Assembly: GCF_029893805.1 (NCBI RefSeq)
Contig: NZ_JARXYP010000002.1
Location: forward strand, 6,386,001-6,450,000
DNA from: Streptomyces sp. SAI-135
GTDB lineage: Bacteria > Actinomycetota > Actinomycetes > Streptomycetales > Streptomycetaceae
DNA: 64,000 nt
Reading direction: 5' to 3'
The number at the start of each line of letters is the position of its first letter. Positions within the stretch are counted from its first letter, which is position 1. This document shows positions 7,986 through 16,401 of the stretch, piece by piece. The position numbers and the translations under genes were made by a program. A model generated the notes under the pieces. That model was given only the letters and a program-made list of their open reading frames with translations, did no database searches and was not told where the DNA came from.

Positions 7986-8912
7986 GTGCTGGGTCCCGTG
8001 ATTCTTGCCGCGTCGCGAAGCGACCGGATGCGACGTCTGATCTCGGCGGCCCCGGTGACCAAGCAGGTCGTCGACCGCTTCATCCCGGGTGAGAGCGTCG
8101 ACGACGTGGTGCCGATCATCGAGGAGCTCACCGGCCGCGGACTGGAACTGACGATGGACGTCGTCGGCGAGGACATCACCACGCCCGAGCAGGCCGGCGC
8201 CGCCCGGGACGCCTACCTGGAGCTGATCGACCGGCTGCGCGACCTCGGTCTCGGCGAACGGGTGGAGATGTCCGTCAAGCTGTCCATGTTCGGCCAGGCG
8301 CTCGACGGCGGCCACGAGCTCGCGCTCGCCAACGTCCGGCCGGTCGTCGAGGCCGCCGCCGCCATCGGGACGACCGTCACGCTCGACGCCGAGGACCACA
8401 CCACCCTCGACTCGATGTTCGCCATCCACGAGGAGCTGCGGAAGGACTTCCCGCAGACCGGCTGTGTGATCCAGGCCTACCTCTTCCGCACCGAGGCCGA
8501 CGCCCGCAGGCTCGCCGAGGCAGGCAGCCGGGTGCGGCTGGTGAAGGGCGCGTACAAGGAGCCCGCGGAGGTCGCCTACCAGCAGAAGCACGAGATCGAC
8601 AAGGCGTACGTCCGGGTCCTGCGCATCCTCATGGAGGGCGAGGGATACCCGATGGTCGGCTCCCACGACCCGCGACTGATCTCCATCGCGCAGGAACTCG
8701 CCCGCCAGGCGGGCCGCAAGCCGGACGAGTACGAGTTCCAGATGCTCTACGGCATCCGCGGCGACGAGCACCTGCGCCTGGCCGCCGAGGGCCACCGCAT
8801 GCGCGTCTACACCGCCTACGGCACCGACTGGTACGGCTACTTCATGCGGCGGCTCGCGGAGAAGCCGGCGAACCTGCGCTTCTTCGTCCGCAGCATGATC
8901 AGCAAGGGCTGA
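7986..8912 (+). CDS. Proline dehydrogenase (FAD, monofunctional)
   Basis: 308 aa. The GTG at 7986 is chosen because a strong GGAGGT lies 5 nt upstream; the longer reading to 7905 lacks such a site. It catalyses oxidation of L-proline to pyrroline-5-carboxylate with FAD, passing electrons to the respiratory chain. The PRODH barrel is visible: TLDAEDHTTLDSMF, GCVIQAYLFRTEADARRLAE, VRLVKGAYKEP (FAD/proline-binding Lys-Gly-Ala-Tyr), GSHDPRLI, and the C-terminal YGTDWYGYFMRRLAEKPAN with the Arg pair that binds the proline carboxylate. The length matches monofunctional bacterial enzymes. It is followed after 39 bp by the P5C dehydrogenase, forming the full proline-to-glutamate pathway. Confidence 0.95.
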   Translation: MLGPVILAASRSDRMRRLISAAPVTKQVVDRFIPGESVDDVVPIIEELTGRGLELTMDVVGEDITTPEQAGAARDAYLELIDRLRDLGLGERVEMSVKLSMFGQALDGGHELALANVRPVVEAAAAIGTTVTLDAEDHTTLDSMFAIHEELRKDFPQTGCVIQAYLFRTEADARRLAEAGSRVRLVKGAYKEPAEVAYQQKHEIDKAYVRVLRILMEGEGYPMVGSHDPRLISIAQELARQAGRKPDEYEFQMLYGIRGDEHLRLAAEGHRMRVYTAYGTDWYGYFMRRLAEKPANLRFFVRSMISKG

Positions 8913-8951
8913 GCCCGAACACCCGCTCAAGTTCAAGGAGTTACGGATCTC

Positions 8952-10583
8952 ATGGACGCTGTGACCCAGGTCCCCACCCCCGTCAACGAGCCGGTGCACG
9001 GCTACGCCCCGGGCTCGCCCGAGCGGGCCCGGCTGGAGGCCAAGCTCAAGGAGCTGGCCGACAACCCGGTCGACCTGCCGATGACCATCGGCGGCGAGAA
9101 GCGGCTGGGCGGCGGCGAGCCCTTCCAGGTGGTGCAGCCGCACAACCACAAGGCCGTCCTCGGCACCCTCCGCAACGCCACCCAGCAGGACGCCCGGGAC
9201 GCCATCGACGCGGCCCTCGCCGCCGCGCCCGCCTGGCGCACGATGTCCTTCGACGACCGTGCCGCGATCATCCTGCGCGCCGCCGAACTGCTCTCCGGTC
9301 CCTGGCGCGAGACGCTGGCCGCCTCCACCATGCTCGGCCAGTCCAAGACCGCCCAGCAGGCCGAGATCGACACGCCCTGCGAGCTCGTCGACTTCTGGCG
9401 CTTCAACGTCAAGTACGCGCGTGACCTGCTCGCCGAGCAGCCCCCGGCCAACGCCCCGGGCGTCTGGAACCGCCTGGACCACCGCCCGCTGGAGGGCTTC
9501 GTCTACGCGATCACGCCGTTCAACTTCACGGCGATCGCGGGCAACCTGCCCACCGCGCCCGCCCTCATGGGCAACGTGGTGGTCTGGAAGCCGTCCCCGA
9601 CGCAGACCCACGCGGCCGTCCTCCTTATGCAGCTGCTGGAGGAGGCGGGCCTGCCCAAGGGCGTCATCAACCTCGTCACCGGCGACGGCATCGAGGTGTC
9701 CAAGGTCGCCCTGGAGCACCGCGACCTCGCGGGCATCCACTTCACCGGGTCCACCAGGACCTTCCAGCACCTGTGGAAGACGGTCGGCGCCAACATCGAG
9801 AAGTACCGCACCTACCCGCGCCTGGTCGGCGAGACCGGCGGCAAGGACTTCGTCGTCGCCCACCCCTCGGCCGACCGCGCGATCCTCAAGACCGCCCTGA
9901 CCCGCGGCGCCTTCGAGTACCAGGGCCAGAAGTGCTCGGCGACCTCCCGGGCCTACATCCCCGCCTCGATCTGGAACAGCGGCTTCCGCGAGGAGTTCGC
10001 CGCCGAGGTCGACGGCATCCGCATGGGTGACGTCACCGACCTGTCCAACTTCATCGGCGCGGTCATCGACGAGCGGGCCTTCGCCAAGAACAAGGCCGCC
10101 ATCGACCGCGCGAAGTCGGACCCCACCTGCACGATCGTCGCGGGCGGCACCTACGACGACTCGGTCGGCTGGTTCGTCCGCCCGACCGTCGTCGAGTGCA
10201 CGGACCCGGAGAACGAGGTCTTCACCACCGAGTACTTCGGCCCCTTCCTCGCGGTGTACGTCTACGAGGACGAGAAGTACGAGGAGATGCTGACCCAGAT
10301 GGAGTCGGCCTCCGACTACGCGCTGACGGGCTCGGTGATCTCCTCCGACCGCGCGGCCGCGGCGTACACGATGGAGAAGCTGCGCTACGCGGCCGGCAAC
10401 TTCTACATCAACGACAAGTCGACCGGTGCCGTCGTCGGCCAGCAGCCCTTCGGCGGCGGCCGCGCCTCCGGCACCAACGACAAGGCCGGCGCCCCCCAGA
10501 ACCTCCAGCGCTGGACCCTGACCCGCGCCATCAAGGAAACCCTGGTCCCGCCGACCGAGTACGGCTACCCGCACATGGGCTGA
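8952..10583 (+). CDS. pruA: L-glutamate gamma-semialdehyde (P5C) dehydrogenase
   Basis: 543 aa; AAGGAG lies 11 nt before the ATG. It oxidises glutamate semialdehyde, formed from P5C, to glutamate with NAD. Aldehyde dehydrogenase family features: FNFTAIAGNLPTAPALMGN (cofactor-binding region), HFTGSTRTF, GETGGKDFVVAH with the catalytic Glu region, and FEYQGQKCSATSRAYIP with the catalytic Cys. The C-terminal GNFYINDKSTGAVVGQQPFG and ASGTNDKAG match the P5CDH subgroup. It is the second gene of the operon with proline dehydrogenase and ends just before a strong bidirectional terminator. Confidence 0.96.
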   Translation: MDAVTQVPTPVNEPVHGYAPGSPERARLEAKLKELADNPVDLPMTIGGEKRLGGGEPFQVVQPHNHKAVLGTLRNATQQDARDAIDAALAAAPAWRTMSFDDRAAIILRAAELLSGPWRETLAASTMLGQSKTAQQAEIDTPCELVDFWRFNVKYARDLLAEQPPANAPGVWNRLDHRPLEGFVYAITPFNFTAIAGNLPTAPALMGNVVVWKPSPTQTHAAVLLMQLLEEAGLPKGVINLVTGDGIEVSKVALEHRDLAGIHFTGSTRTFQHLWKTVGANIEKYRTYPRLVGETGGKDFVVAHPSADRAILKTALTRGAFEYQGQKCSATSRAYIPASIWNSGFREEFAAEVDGIRMGDVTDLSNFIGAVIDERAFAKNKAAIDRAKSDPTCTIVAGGTYDDSVGWFVRPTVVECTDPENEVFTTEYFGPFLAVYVYEDEKYEEMLTQMESASDYALTGSVISSDRAAAAYTMEKLRYAAGNFYINDKSTGAVVGQQPFGGGRASGTNDKAGAPQNLQRWTLTRAIKETLVPPTEYGYPHMG

Positions 10584-10598
10584 CACCGGGCAAGCAGT

Positions 10599-10630
10599 CG
10601 AAGGGGCCGGGCTGTCGCCCGGCCCCTTCG
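10599..10630. terminator. Bidirectional hairpin terminator between pruA and the convergent small gene
   Basis: Perfect 14-bp inverted repeat (CGAAGGGGCCGGGC, loop TGTC, then its complement). It lies 16 bp after the pruA stop and 11 bp from the stop of the convergent gene, so it can serve both. Confidence 0.8.
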
Positions 10631-10640
10631 TGCACGCTCG

Positions 10641-11159
10641 CTATTTGCGCGTCCGCTTCTCGATCAACCCCTGGACGACGACGATCGCGGCCCGCGCGGC
10701 CTCGAGTCTGATCCCCTGCATGCGGGCGAGAGTGAGGTAGCTCTCCAGCAGGGAATCGTCCACGGCGAGTTTGGCGGCGTAGTCCGGCGGCAGTACGTTC
10801 GCCCGGTACGCCTCCAGTTCCGCGACGATCACCCCGAACGGCAGCTTCGGGGAGCGCTGTTCGGCGATCCTGAGCTTGCTGACGAGATCGACCAACACAG
10901 GCAGTTCGGCTGTGACGCCCTCCACCGCAGTGGTGAGCGACAGCCGGTCCAGCAGGATCCGCGTCTCGCTCGCCGTGTCGTAGCCGGGCTGGAGCCACTG
11001 GGCGAGTCGGTCGCGACGGCGGTGATTGACAGTGAGCCAGGTGCCGACAAGCAGTGCGGCCAGGGCGATCACCGCTGCCCACGACCAGGTGGAGGAGAGC
11101 CCGCCGCCGGCGGTGTCACCGGCTTTCGCCAGCAAGAGGGGTGAAACGCGGGGCGCCAT
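10641..11159 (-). CDS. Small single-pass membrane protein, unknown function
   Basis: 172 aa. The ATG at 11159 is preceded by AAGGAGAC. Residues ~1-22 are a short leader, ~23-42 (WSWAAVIALAALLVGTWL) one transmembrane helix, followed by NHRRRDR, so the remaining ~130 residues are probably cytoplasmic. That part is mostly helical (LRIAEQRSPKLPFGVIVAEL, LLESYLTLARMQGIRLEAAR) and ends in a basic tail. I do not recognise the family. It follows the NUDIX gene 47 bp downstream on the same strand, so the two may be cotranscribed. Confidence 0.7.
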   Translation of the reverse strand: MAPRVSPLLLAKAGDTAGGGLSSTWSWAAVIALAALLVGTWLTVNHRRRDRLAQWLQPGYDTASETRILLDRLSLTTAVEGVTAELPVLVDLVSKLRIAEQRSPKLPFGVIVAELEAYRANVLPPDYAAKLAVDDSLLESYLTLARMQGIRLEAARAAIVVVQGLIEKRTRK

Positions 11160-11206
11160 GGTCGTCTCCTTCAGGTCGCCTCTTGCACGGGCCGGTGGAA
11201 CGAGTT

Positions 11207-12349
11207 CTAGGAGGTGCGCGAGCCGCGCATCATCGGGGGGTACAGCACATGGGCCGGGCCCCGGCGGAACAGGGCGGGCGGCTTGCCTGGACCCGACCTG
11301 CGCACCTTGTTGGTCCTGACCACGAACCCGGTGGTCTCCTCCACCACCTTGCGGTGAAAGTTCCCCGGGTTGATCTCGACGCCCCATACGGCCTCGTAGA
11401 CCTTGCGCAGATCGGTGATGGTGAAGAGGTCGTCGCAGAAGTCGGCCGCGACGGTCGTGTGTTCAAGCAGACTCCGGGCGTGTTCGAGCCCGTTCCGGAG
11501 AATTTTGCCGTGGTCGAAGCCGAGACGGCCGTCGTCGCCCCACAGCGATTCCTCGACCTCGAGCCAGTCCGCCCGGTACACGTCGGTCGCACCGGTGGCC
11601 TCAGGCAGGTTCGGGGTGATCGCCAGGAAGGCGGTTGAGACGACCCGGCCCCGGGGGTCCCGCTCCGGATGCGAGTAGGTGTGCAACTGCTTCAGCTGGA
11701 TGCGGGGACCGCTCAGGCCGGTCTCCTCCCTGAGCTCTCGTCGCGCGGTGTCCTCCAGGGACTCCCCCGGTCGGACGAATCCGCCGGGGAGCGCCAGCTT
11801 CCAGCGGAACGGCTCCTTGCCGCGTCTGACGAGCAGGACGTTCAGCCGGTCTTCGCGGATGGTGAAGATGACTATGTCGGCCGTCAGTTGTGCGGCGACC
11901 CGTGGACGCCTGATCGGTGTGGGTCCCCGGTCGTTCCCGGCGATGATCCGTACCAGGCGGCGCGGGTCGACGACAGTGCCCTCGGCGATGTCGATGGGCA
12001 AGTCCTTCGGCGGCTCCGCGTAATACACGGGGAGGCCCCGTTCGTGTGCGCGTCCCAGTTCGTATGCGGTGGTGCGGCCGACGTACCCGCCGGGGTTCAC
12101 GACGTACACCAGGTCCGAGGTGAAGATCTTCTCCAGGGTCGCTGCCTGGATGTCGTGGTCCGAGGACTCCGGAGGGTCGGACGCGAAGCGCACGAACTCG
12201 TGCCCGTGGTTGATGATCCGAGACATCGGCGGTGTCTTCACGGTCAGCCCGCCGTCCATGAAGACTCTGGCGGCCGCCAGGACCTCGGGGTAGTGCTGCC
12301 GAAAGCTCCCGATGAGCGCGATGGACGGCTGGAGCATGGGATTGCGCAT
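11207..12349 (-). CDS. Three-domain protein: deoxyribosyltransferase-like / NUDIX / winged helix
   Basis: 380 aa from the ATG at 12349; CACAGT 6-11 nt upstream could be a -10 box of a leaderless mRNA. Residues ~1-125 look like a nucleoside 2-deoxyribosyltransferase-type Rossmann domain (SIALIGSF at the first strand, SDLVYVVNPGGYVGRTTAYE later, where the family binds a nucleoside). Residues ~150-270 are a NUDIX hydrolase with a complete box, GGFVRPGESLEDTARREL then REETGL. Residues ~280-360 resemble the winged helix of NrtR-type regulators (ITDLRKVYEAVWG, NPGNFHRKV). NrtR proteins sense ADP-ribose and repress NAD genes; the extra N-terminal domain is unusual. Role unknown; a nucleotide-sugar sensor or regulator is the best inference. 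Confidence 0.7.
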   Translation of the reverse strand: MRNPMLQPSIALIGSFRQHYPEVLAAARVFMDGGLTVKTPPMSRIINHGHEFVRFASDPPESSDHDIQAATLEKIFTSDLVYVVNPGGYVGRTTAYELGRAHERGLPVYYAEPPKDLPIDIAEGTVVDPRRLVRIIAGNDRGPTPIRRPRVAAQLTADIVIFTIREDRLNVLLVRRGKEPFRWKLALPGGFVRPGESLEDTARRELREETGLSGPRIQLKQLHTYSHPERDPRGRVVSTAFLAITPNLPEATGATDVYRADWLEVEESLWGDDGRLGFDHGKILRNGLEHARSLLEHTTVAADFCDDLFTITDLRKVYEAVWGVEINPGNFHRKVVEETTGFVVRTNKVRRSGPGKPPALFRRGPAHVLYPPMMRGSRTS

Positions 12350-12449
12350 AGCGGGACTGTGCCACCCTGGCGGCATCCCGGGCTAACTCCCGATAGCGCC
12401 GTCCTGACAAGAACCTCGGGGTCGTCCGAGGTGGGAGCCGGTTTCCTGG

Positions 12450-12800
12450 CAATGTGTCAGAACGAAAAGAACCAGGTCCGATTCAGGCCCCGGTTCAAGG
12501 AGATCCTCCTCCGGGAAGTGCGGTGGTGCGGTCAACGTGTTGTACTGGCCGACCGTACCGACAAGGCCCCGCCCGCGCGGTCCCGCAACGCCCCGGTCGT
12601 CGTGCCCAGATGCTCGCCGCCGACGTAGTCCACGATCACGTCGAGTCGCTCGGGGGCGGCCTTGGCCAAGACTTCGGTGACGGGGCCTCAGGAGGCGGGC
12701 CAAAAAACCCGCAGACGTGCCGACCTCGCCGGCCAGTGCCGAGACGGAAAGGTCGGTGTACGCCCTCGGGCCCCCAAGACTGGCGATCATGCCTGCGCTC
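12450..12800 (-). pseudogene. Remnant of a zinc-type NADP-dependent oxidoreductase (MDR family)
   Basis: On the minus strand several frames carry pieces of one medium-chain dehydrogenase/reductase. One frame gives SALAGEVGTSAGFLARLL, like the GxVGxxAxxLARLL nucleotide-binding motif. A second gives VTEVLAKAAPERLDVIVDYV then GGEHLGTTTGALRD. The first frame resumes with GLVGTVGQYNTLTAPP and later LFVLTH, which match the later part of such enzymes. At least two frameshifts and an internal deletion are needed, and no start or full domain remains. I read it as a decayed gene. Confidence 0.5.
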
Positions 12801-13191
12801 TCGCTGCCCCGCGCCCTCGACGGGCATCGAGAGCGCGGACCTGGAGCCCGAGCGGCCCACTCCCCGGGTCGGTTATGTCACCACCCCGAGCTCGCATCCA
12901 CCGGGGTCGTCCGAGCGCTTGTCCGGGAACTCAGGGCATCGGTGAAACCGCAGGTCAGCGGGGTGTGATCCACTCCACCGTCTCAGATAGTAGGAAGTCC
13001 GAGTAATTGTGGAGACAGACCGGCCCACCTCCCTTAGCTTTGTAGGAGCCGAACGTCTCGCTCGATCAAGCGAATGGCGGTCGTGAGCCGGGCCCCGCGC
13101 AGGCAACCCCTGCGGTCCGTCGCTCCCCGCCCCTTCCGGCGTCTCGTTGTCCCCTTGCCTGGTTCCCCGGCATCGAAGGAGTCGATTTCTC
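12801..13191. other. Non-coding stretch before the 43-aa gene
   Basis: No supported gene; reading frames here have poor third-position GC bias. The right part (~12985-13191) is the long leader or promoter of the 43-aa gene and includes a less GC-rich patch (GGAAGTCCGAGTAATTGTGG at 12995-13014, then TTAGCTTTGTAGGAG). I do not recognise a known riboswitch or repeat. Confidence 0.4.
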
Positions 13192-13323
13192 ATGGCCGAG
13201 ACGACCGCCCGCCGTCGAGTCCGTCACACCTCCCGTACGAGCGAGTCCGACCGCAAGAACGCCGCCGCAGCCCTGCAGCGCGCCCTCGACCGCCGTGACA
13301 ACGGCGGCTCGACCGGTCACTGA
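13192..13323 (+). CDS. 43-aa basic hypothetical protein
   Basis: Starts ATGGCCGAGACG with GAAGGAG ~10 nt upstream and ends TGA at 13321-13323. It is Arg/Ser/Thr rich at the N-terminus (METTARRR-like, then HTSRTSESDRKN) with a short Ala-rich helix (AAAALQRALDRR) and a Gly-rich tail. High GC at third positions and the good ribosome site support translation. It has no signal peptide or membrane segment. Similar tiny proteins occur in other streptomycetes as I recall, without known function. The hairpin at 13356-13397 follows. Confidence 0.65.
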   Translation: MAETTARRRVRHTSRTSESDRKNAAAALQRALDRRDNGGSTGH

Positions 13324-13355
13324 CCGGTCCCACCCAGCCGGGAGCCGCACCCGAA

Positions 13356-13397
13356 CGAGGTGTGGCGCGGGCCCGTCAGGCCCCGCGCCGCACCTCG
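13356..13397. terminator. Hairpin terminator between convergent genes
   Basis: CGAGGTG-T-GGCGCGGG pairs with CCCGCGCC-G-CACCTCG (one G-U wobble), loop around CCCGTCA. It sits between the 43-aa gene and the end of the phosphatase gene, overlapping the last codons of the latter. Confidence 0.6.
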
Positions 13398-14926
13398 AAG
13401 TGGTCGATGCGCTCCCCGTTCTGCGCGAGCGCCGACACCGTCAGCCGCGGCCGCGCCCCGCTCTGCGCCTCCACCGAGAGCAGTGAGAACCCGCGGTAGC
13501 GCACTCGCGACCACTCCACCGTCTCCTTCCGGGGCTGCTGCGACCTCGTCCACCGGAAGGTCTCGACGGACTCGTGGTCGTGCACGCGCCCCTCGTAGCT
13601 CTCCTTCACCCCGACGGGGAAGCCGTACAGGTCACGCCCGCCCCCGCCGGCCGTGACGTACACGATCCCGTCCTTCGTCGGGTCGGTGGCGCCGCCGACC
13701 GGCACCGGCCGGCCGACCTCGCCGCCGCGGATCGCGTCCGTGCGCTCGTAGACGTGGTTGTGCCCGTTGATCACCAGGTCCACCCGGTGCTTCTCGAACA
13801 GCGGGAGCCACTCGGCGCGCACCCCGCCGTCGGAGGCGTGCGAGGACGTCGAGTACGCGCAGTGGTGGAAGTAGACGACCACGAAGTCGATCCCCGTCGC
13901 GGCCCGCAGCTCGCCGAGCCGCTTGTCCAGCCACCTCGTCTGCTTTCCGTCCGTGTAACCGAAGTTGGCGGGAATCTCGTGGGACACGTCGTTGGCGTCC
14001 AGCGCCACGACGCCGACGTTGCCGTAGGTGAAGGAGTACACGCCCGGCGCCGAGCGCGGGTCGAAGCCGCTCTGCGGGAGGGACCAGCGGGCGAGCTGGC
14101 CGCCGTAGCCGTCGGGGGAGTACCAGGCCTCCATGTCGTGGTTGCCGGTGGTGACCATCCACGGCACGCTCCGCGCGACCTCCTCGTTCTGCTTGAGGAA
14201 CAGGTCCCAGAACCCCGGGTCGTAGCCGTCCGACGTCCGGCCCCGGCCGTTGGCGTCGGCGTAGCAGATGTCGCCGGCGTGCAGGTGGAAGGCGGGCTTC
14301 TGGCGCAGCAGGAGGTTGTCGTTGGCGGCCGCTGCGGTGCCGACCCCCTGGTCGCCGAAGGCCGTGAAGACGAACCGCTCCGGGCTCGCCGGGGCTGTGC
14401 GGAAGCTGGTGACGGTCGCGCGGTGGTCCGCGTCCGCCGGGTCGAAGCCGTCGTGGCCGACGCCGTAGTAGTACGTCGTGCCGGGGCGCAGTCCGTCCAG
14501 AGCCGCGTGCAGGTAGTACTGGTCGAGCGCGAGGCGTACGCCGGTCTGCCCGGGGGTGTGCAGGGCGCGGACCTCGGCCTCGATCCGGTGGCCCAGGTCG
14601 TCGGGCCGCAGGCCGACGCGGACGTAGGGCTTGCGGACCGCGAGCGGGACCTGCCACGAGATGCGCATCTGGGTCTTCGGGTCGGCGCCGAAGGCGAGAT
14701 GGCGGCCGAAGGGGGCGACGGCGGAGCCGTGCACCGAGGTCGCGGGGGAGGGGCCGGCGGTGGACGACGCCCCGGTGGAGCAGCCCGTCAGCAGGCCGCT
14801 CGCCATGGCGCCCGCGGTCACCAGCGTCCGGCGGCGGGTCAGCTTCGTCCGCAGGTACTCGTGCTGCTCGGCCATGCTCATGCGGTGCGCGAGCCGGGGC
14901 GGAATGCCGAAGTCGGGGAGGTCCAT
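13376..14926 (-). CDS. Tat-exported metallophosphoesterase (purple acid phosphatase-like)
   Basis: 516 aa from the ATG at 14926 (MDLPDFGIPPRLAHRM); a longer reading to 15031 is unlikely. The N-terminus has TRRRTLV followed by a hydrophobic stretch ending SGLLTGC, a twin-arginine signal with a lipobox, so it is probably a Tat-exported lipoprotein. A fibronectin-like purple acid phosphatase N-domain (~80-180) precedes the metallophosphoesterase domain: FGDQG (metal ligand Asp), AGDICYAD, TTGNHDME (GNH motif), FVVVYFHHCAY and NGHNHVYER (GHxH). It probably releases phosphate from extracellular esters. No Pho box was identified by eye. Confidence 0.88.
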   Translation of the reverse strand: MDLPDFGIPPRLAHRMSMAEQHEYLRTKLTRRRTLVTAGAMASGLLTGCSTGASSTAGPSPATSVHGSAVAPFGRHLAFGADPKTQMRISWQVPLAVRKPYVRVGLRPDDLGHRIEAEVRALHTPGQTGVRLALDQYYLHAALDGLRPGTTYYYGVGHDGFDPADADHRATVTSFRTAPASPERFVFTAFGDQGVGTAAAANDNLLLRQKPAFHLHAGDICYADANGRGRTSDGYDPGFWDLFLKQNEEVARSVPWMVTTGNHDMEAWYSPDGYGGQLARWSLPQSGFDPRSAPGVYSFTYGNVGVVALDANDVSHEIPANFGYTDGKQTRWLDKRLGELRAATGIDFVVVYFHHCAYSTSSHASDGGVRAEWLPLFEKHRVDLVINGHNHVYERTDAIRGGEVGRPVPVGGATDPTKDGIVYVTAGGGGRDLYGFPVGVKESYEGRVHDHESVETFRWTRSQQPRKETVEWSRVRYRGFSLLSVEAQSGARPRLTVSALAQNGERIDHFEVRRGA

Positions 14927-15069
14927 GGCTGTGAAGTTCCCAGTGGACCTCAACGACCGCCATACCTGAGGGTGAACGCCGGCCGAAGGGCTGACGCCCA
15001 CGGCACGCGCCGATGTCCGTATCGCGGACACGCGGTGTCATCCCATGGGACGAGGAGTAGGGTTCCGGC

Positions 15070-16146
15070 ATGTCTCGCAGCATCAATCTCGCAGTGATTC
15101 CCGGTGACGGCATCGGCCAGGAGGTCGTGGCCGAAGGTCTGAAGGTCCTCTCCGCCGTCCTTCCGCAGGATGTGAAGCTGGAGACCAAGGACTTCGACTT
15201 CGGCGCCCGGCGGTACCACGCCACCGGTGAGACCCTCACCGACGCCGACCTCGACGCGCTGAAGAAGCACGACGCGATCCTGCTGGGCGCCATCGGCGAC
15301 CCGTCGGTCCCGTCCGGTGTGCTGGAGCGCGGCTTCCTCCTCAAGCTCCGGTTCGCCTTCGACCACCACGTGAACCTGCGTCCCTCGAAGCTGCTCCCCG
15401 GCGTCGACACGCCCCTCAAGGGCGAGCCCGCCATCGACTTCGTCGTCGTCCGTGAGGGCACCGAGGGCCCCTACACCGGCAACGGCGGCACCATCCGCAA
15501 GGGCACCGAGCACGAGGTCGCCACCGAGGTCTCCGTGAACACGGCCTTCGGTGTCGAGCGCGTGGTCCGCGACGCCTTCGCCCGTGCCCAGGCCCGTCCG
15601 CGCAAGAAGCTCACGCTGGTCCACAAGAACAACGTGCTGACCTTCGCGGGCCACCTGTGGACGAACATCTTCAACAAGGTGGCCCAGGAGTTCCCCGAGG
15701 TCACCACCGACTACATCCACGTGGACGCGGCGACCATCTACCTGGTCACCGACCCCGCGCGCTTCGACGTGATCGTCACCGACAACCTCTTCGGCGACAT
15801 CATCACCGACCTCGCCGCGGCCGTCTCCGGCGGCATCGGCGTCGCCGCCTCCGGGAACATCAACCCGAGCGGCGAGTTCCCGTCCATGTTCGAGCCCGTC
15901 CACGGCTCGGCCCCGGACATCGCAGGACAGGGCAAGGCCGACCCCACCGCCACGGTCCTGTCCGTCGCGCTGCTCCTGCGCCACCTCGGCTACGAGGCCG
16001 AGGCCGCCCGCATCGAGGAGGCGGTCTCCGCCGACCTCGCCGAGCGCCCCCATAGCCTTAAGGGCATGGGAGGTGCCCCCATCGGCAAGCCCGCCCGCAG
16101 CACCGCCGAGATCGGCGACGCGCTGGCCGTACGAGTAGCCGGCTGA
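15070..16146 (+). CDS. leuB: 3-isopropylmalate dehydrogenase
   Basis: 358 aa. Leucine pathway step 3: oxidative decarboxylation of 3-isopropylmalate with NAD. Motifs: AVIPGDGIGQEV at the N-terminus, LLGAIGDPSVP, LRFAFDHHVNLRPSKL (substrate Arg cluster), VVREGTEGPYTGNGG, the catalytic HKNNVLTFAG lysine region, VDAATIYLV, DNLFGDIITDLAAA (metal-binding Asp) and FEPVHGSAPDIAGQGKADP (NAD site). TAGGGT at 15057-15062 ends 7 nt before the ATG and looks like a -10 box, so the mRNA is likely leaderless. It stands alone, ending in a strong terminator; leuCD are 46 kb away in this window. Confidence 0.96.
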   Translation: MSRSINLAVIPGDGIGQEVVAEGLKVLSAVLPQDVKLETKDFDFGARRYHATGETLTDADLDALKKHDAILLGAIGDPSVPSGVLERGFLLKLRFAFDHHVNLRPSKLLPGVDTPLKGEPAIDFVVVREGTEGPYTGNGGTIRKGTEHEVATEVSVNTAFGVERVVRDAFARAQARPRKKLTLVHKNNVLTFAGHLWTNIFNKVAQEFPEVTTDYIHVDAATIYLVTDPARFDVIVTDNLFGDIITDLAAAVSGGIGVAASGNINPSGEFPSMFEPVHGSAPDIAGQGKADPTATVLSVALLLRHLGYEAEAARIEEAVSADLAERPHSLKGMGGAPIGKPARSTAEIGDALAVRVAG

Positions 16147-16173
16147 CCGGGCGGGCCACTCGAAAAGCATTCG

Positions 16174-16206
16174 AAGCCGCCGGGTCACTCGCACCCGGCG
16201 GCTTTC
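16174..16206 (+). terminator. Intrinsic terminator after leuB
   Basis: Perfect 12-bp stem AAGCCGCCGGGT (16174-16185), 7-nt loop, ACCCGGCGGCTT (16193-16204), then TTC; 27 bp after the leuB stop. Confidence 0.85.
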
Positions 16207-16401
16207 GCATGTCCCCCGCCGGGTGTCACCATCATCCCCTGGGTCGCATTTCACGCCGTTTCTTCCCCGGCTCCCCGCTTGCGATAATCGAACGCGGAGC
16301 CGCGGAATGAGGGAATGCTCGGACGTCCTAGCACTGGTCACTGACAGTAAAAGGGCGTGAGCGCGGCCCGTCACTACACAACCGGTGAAGGACAACCACT
16401 C

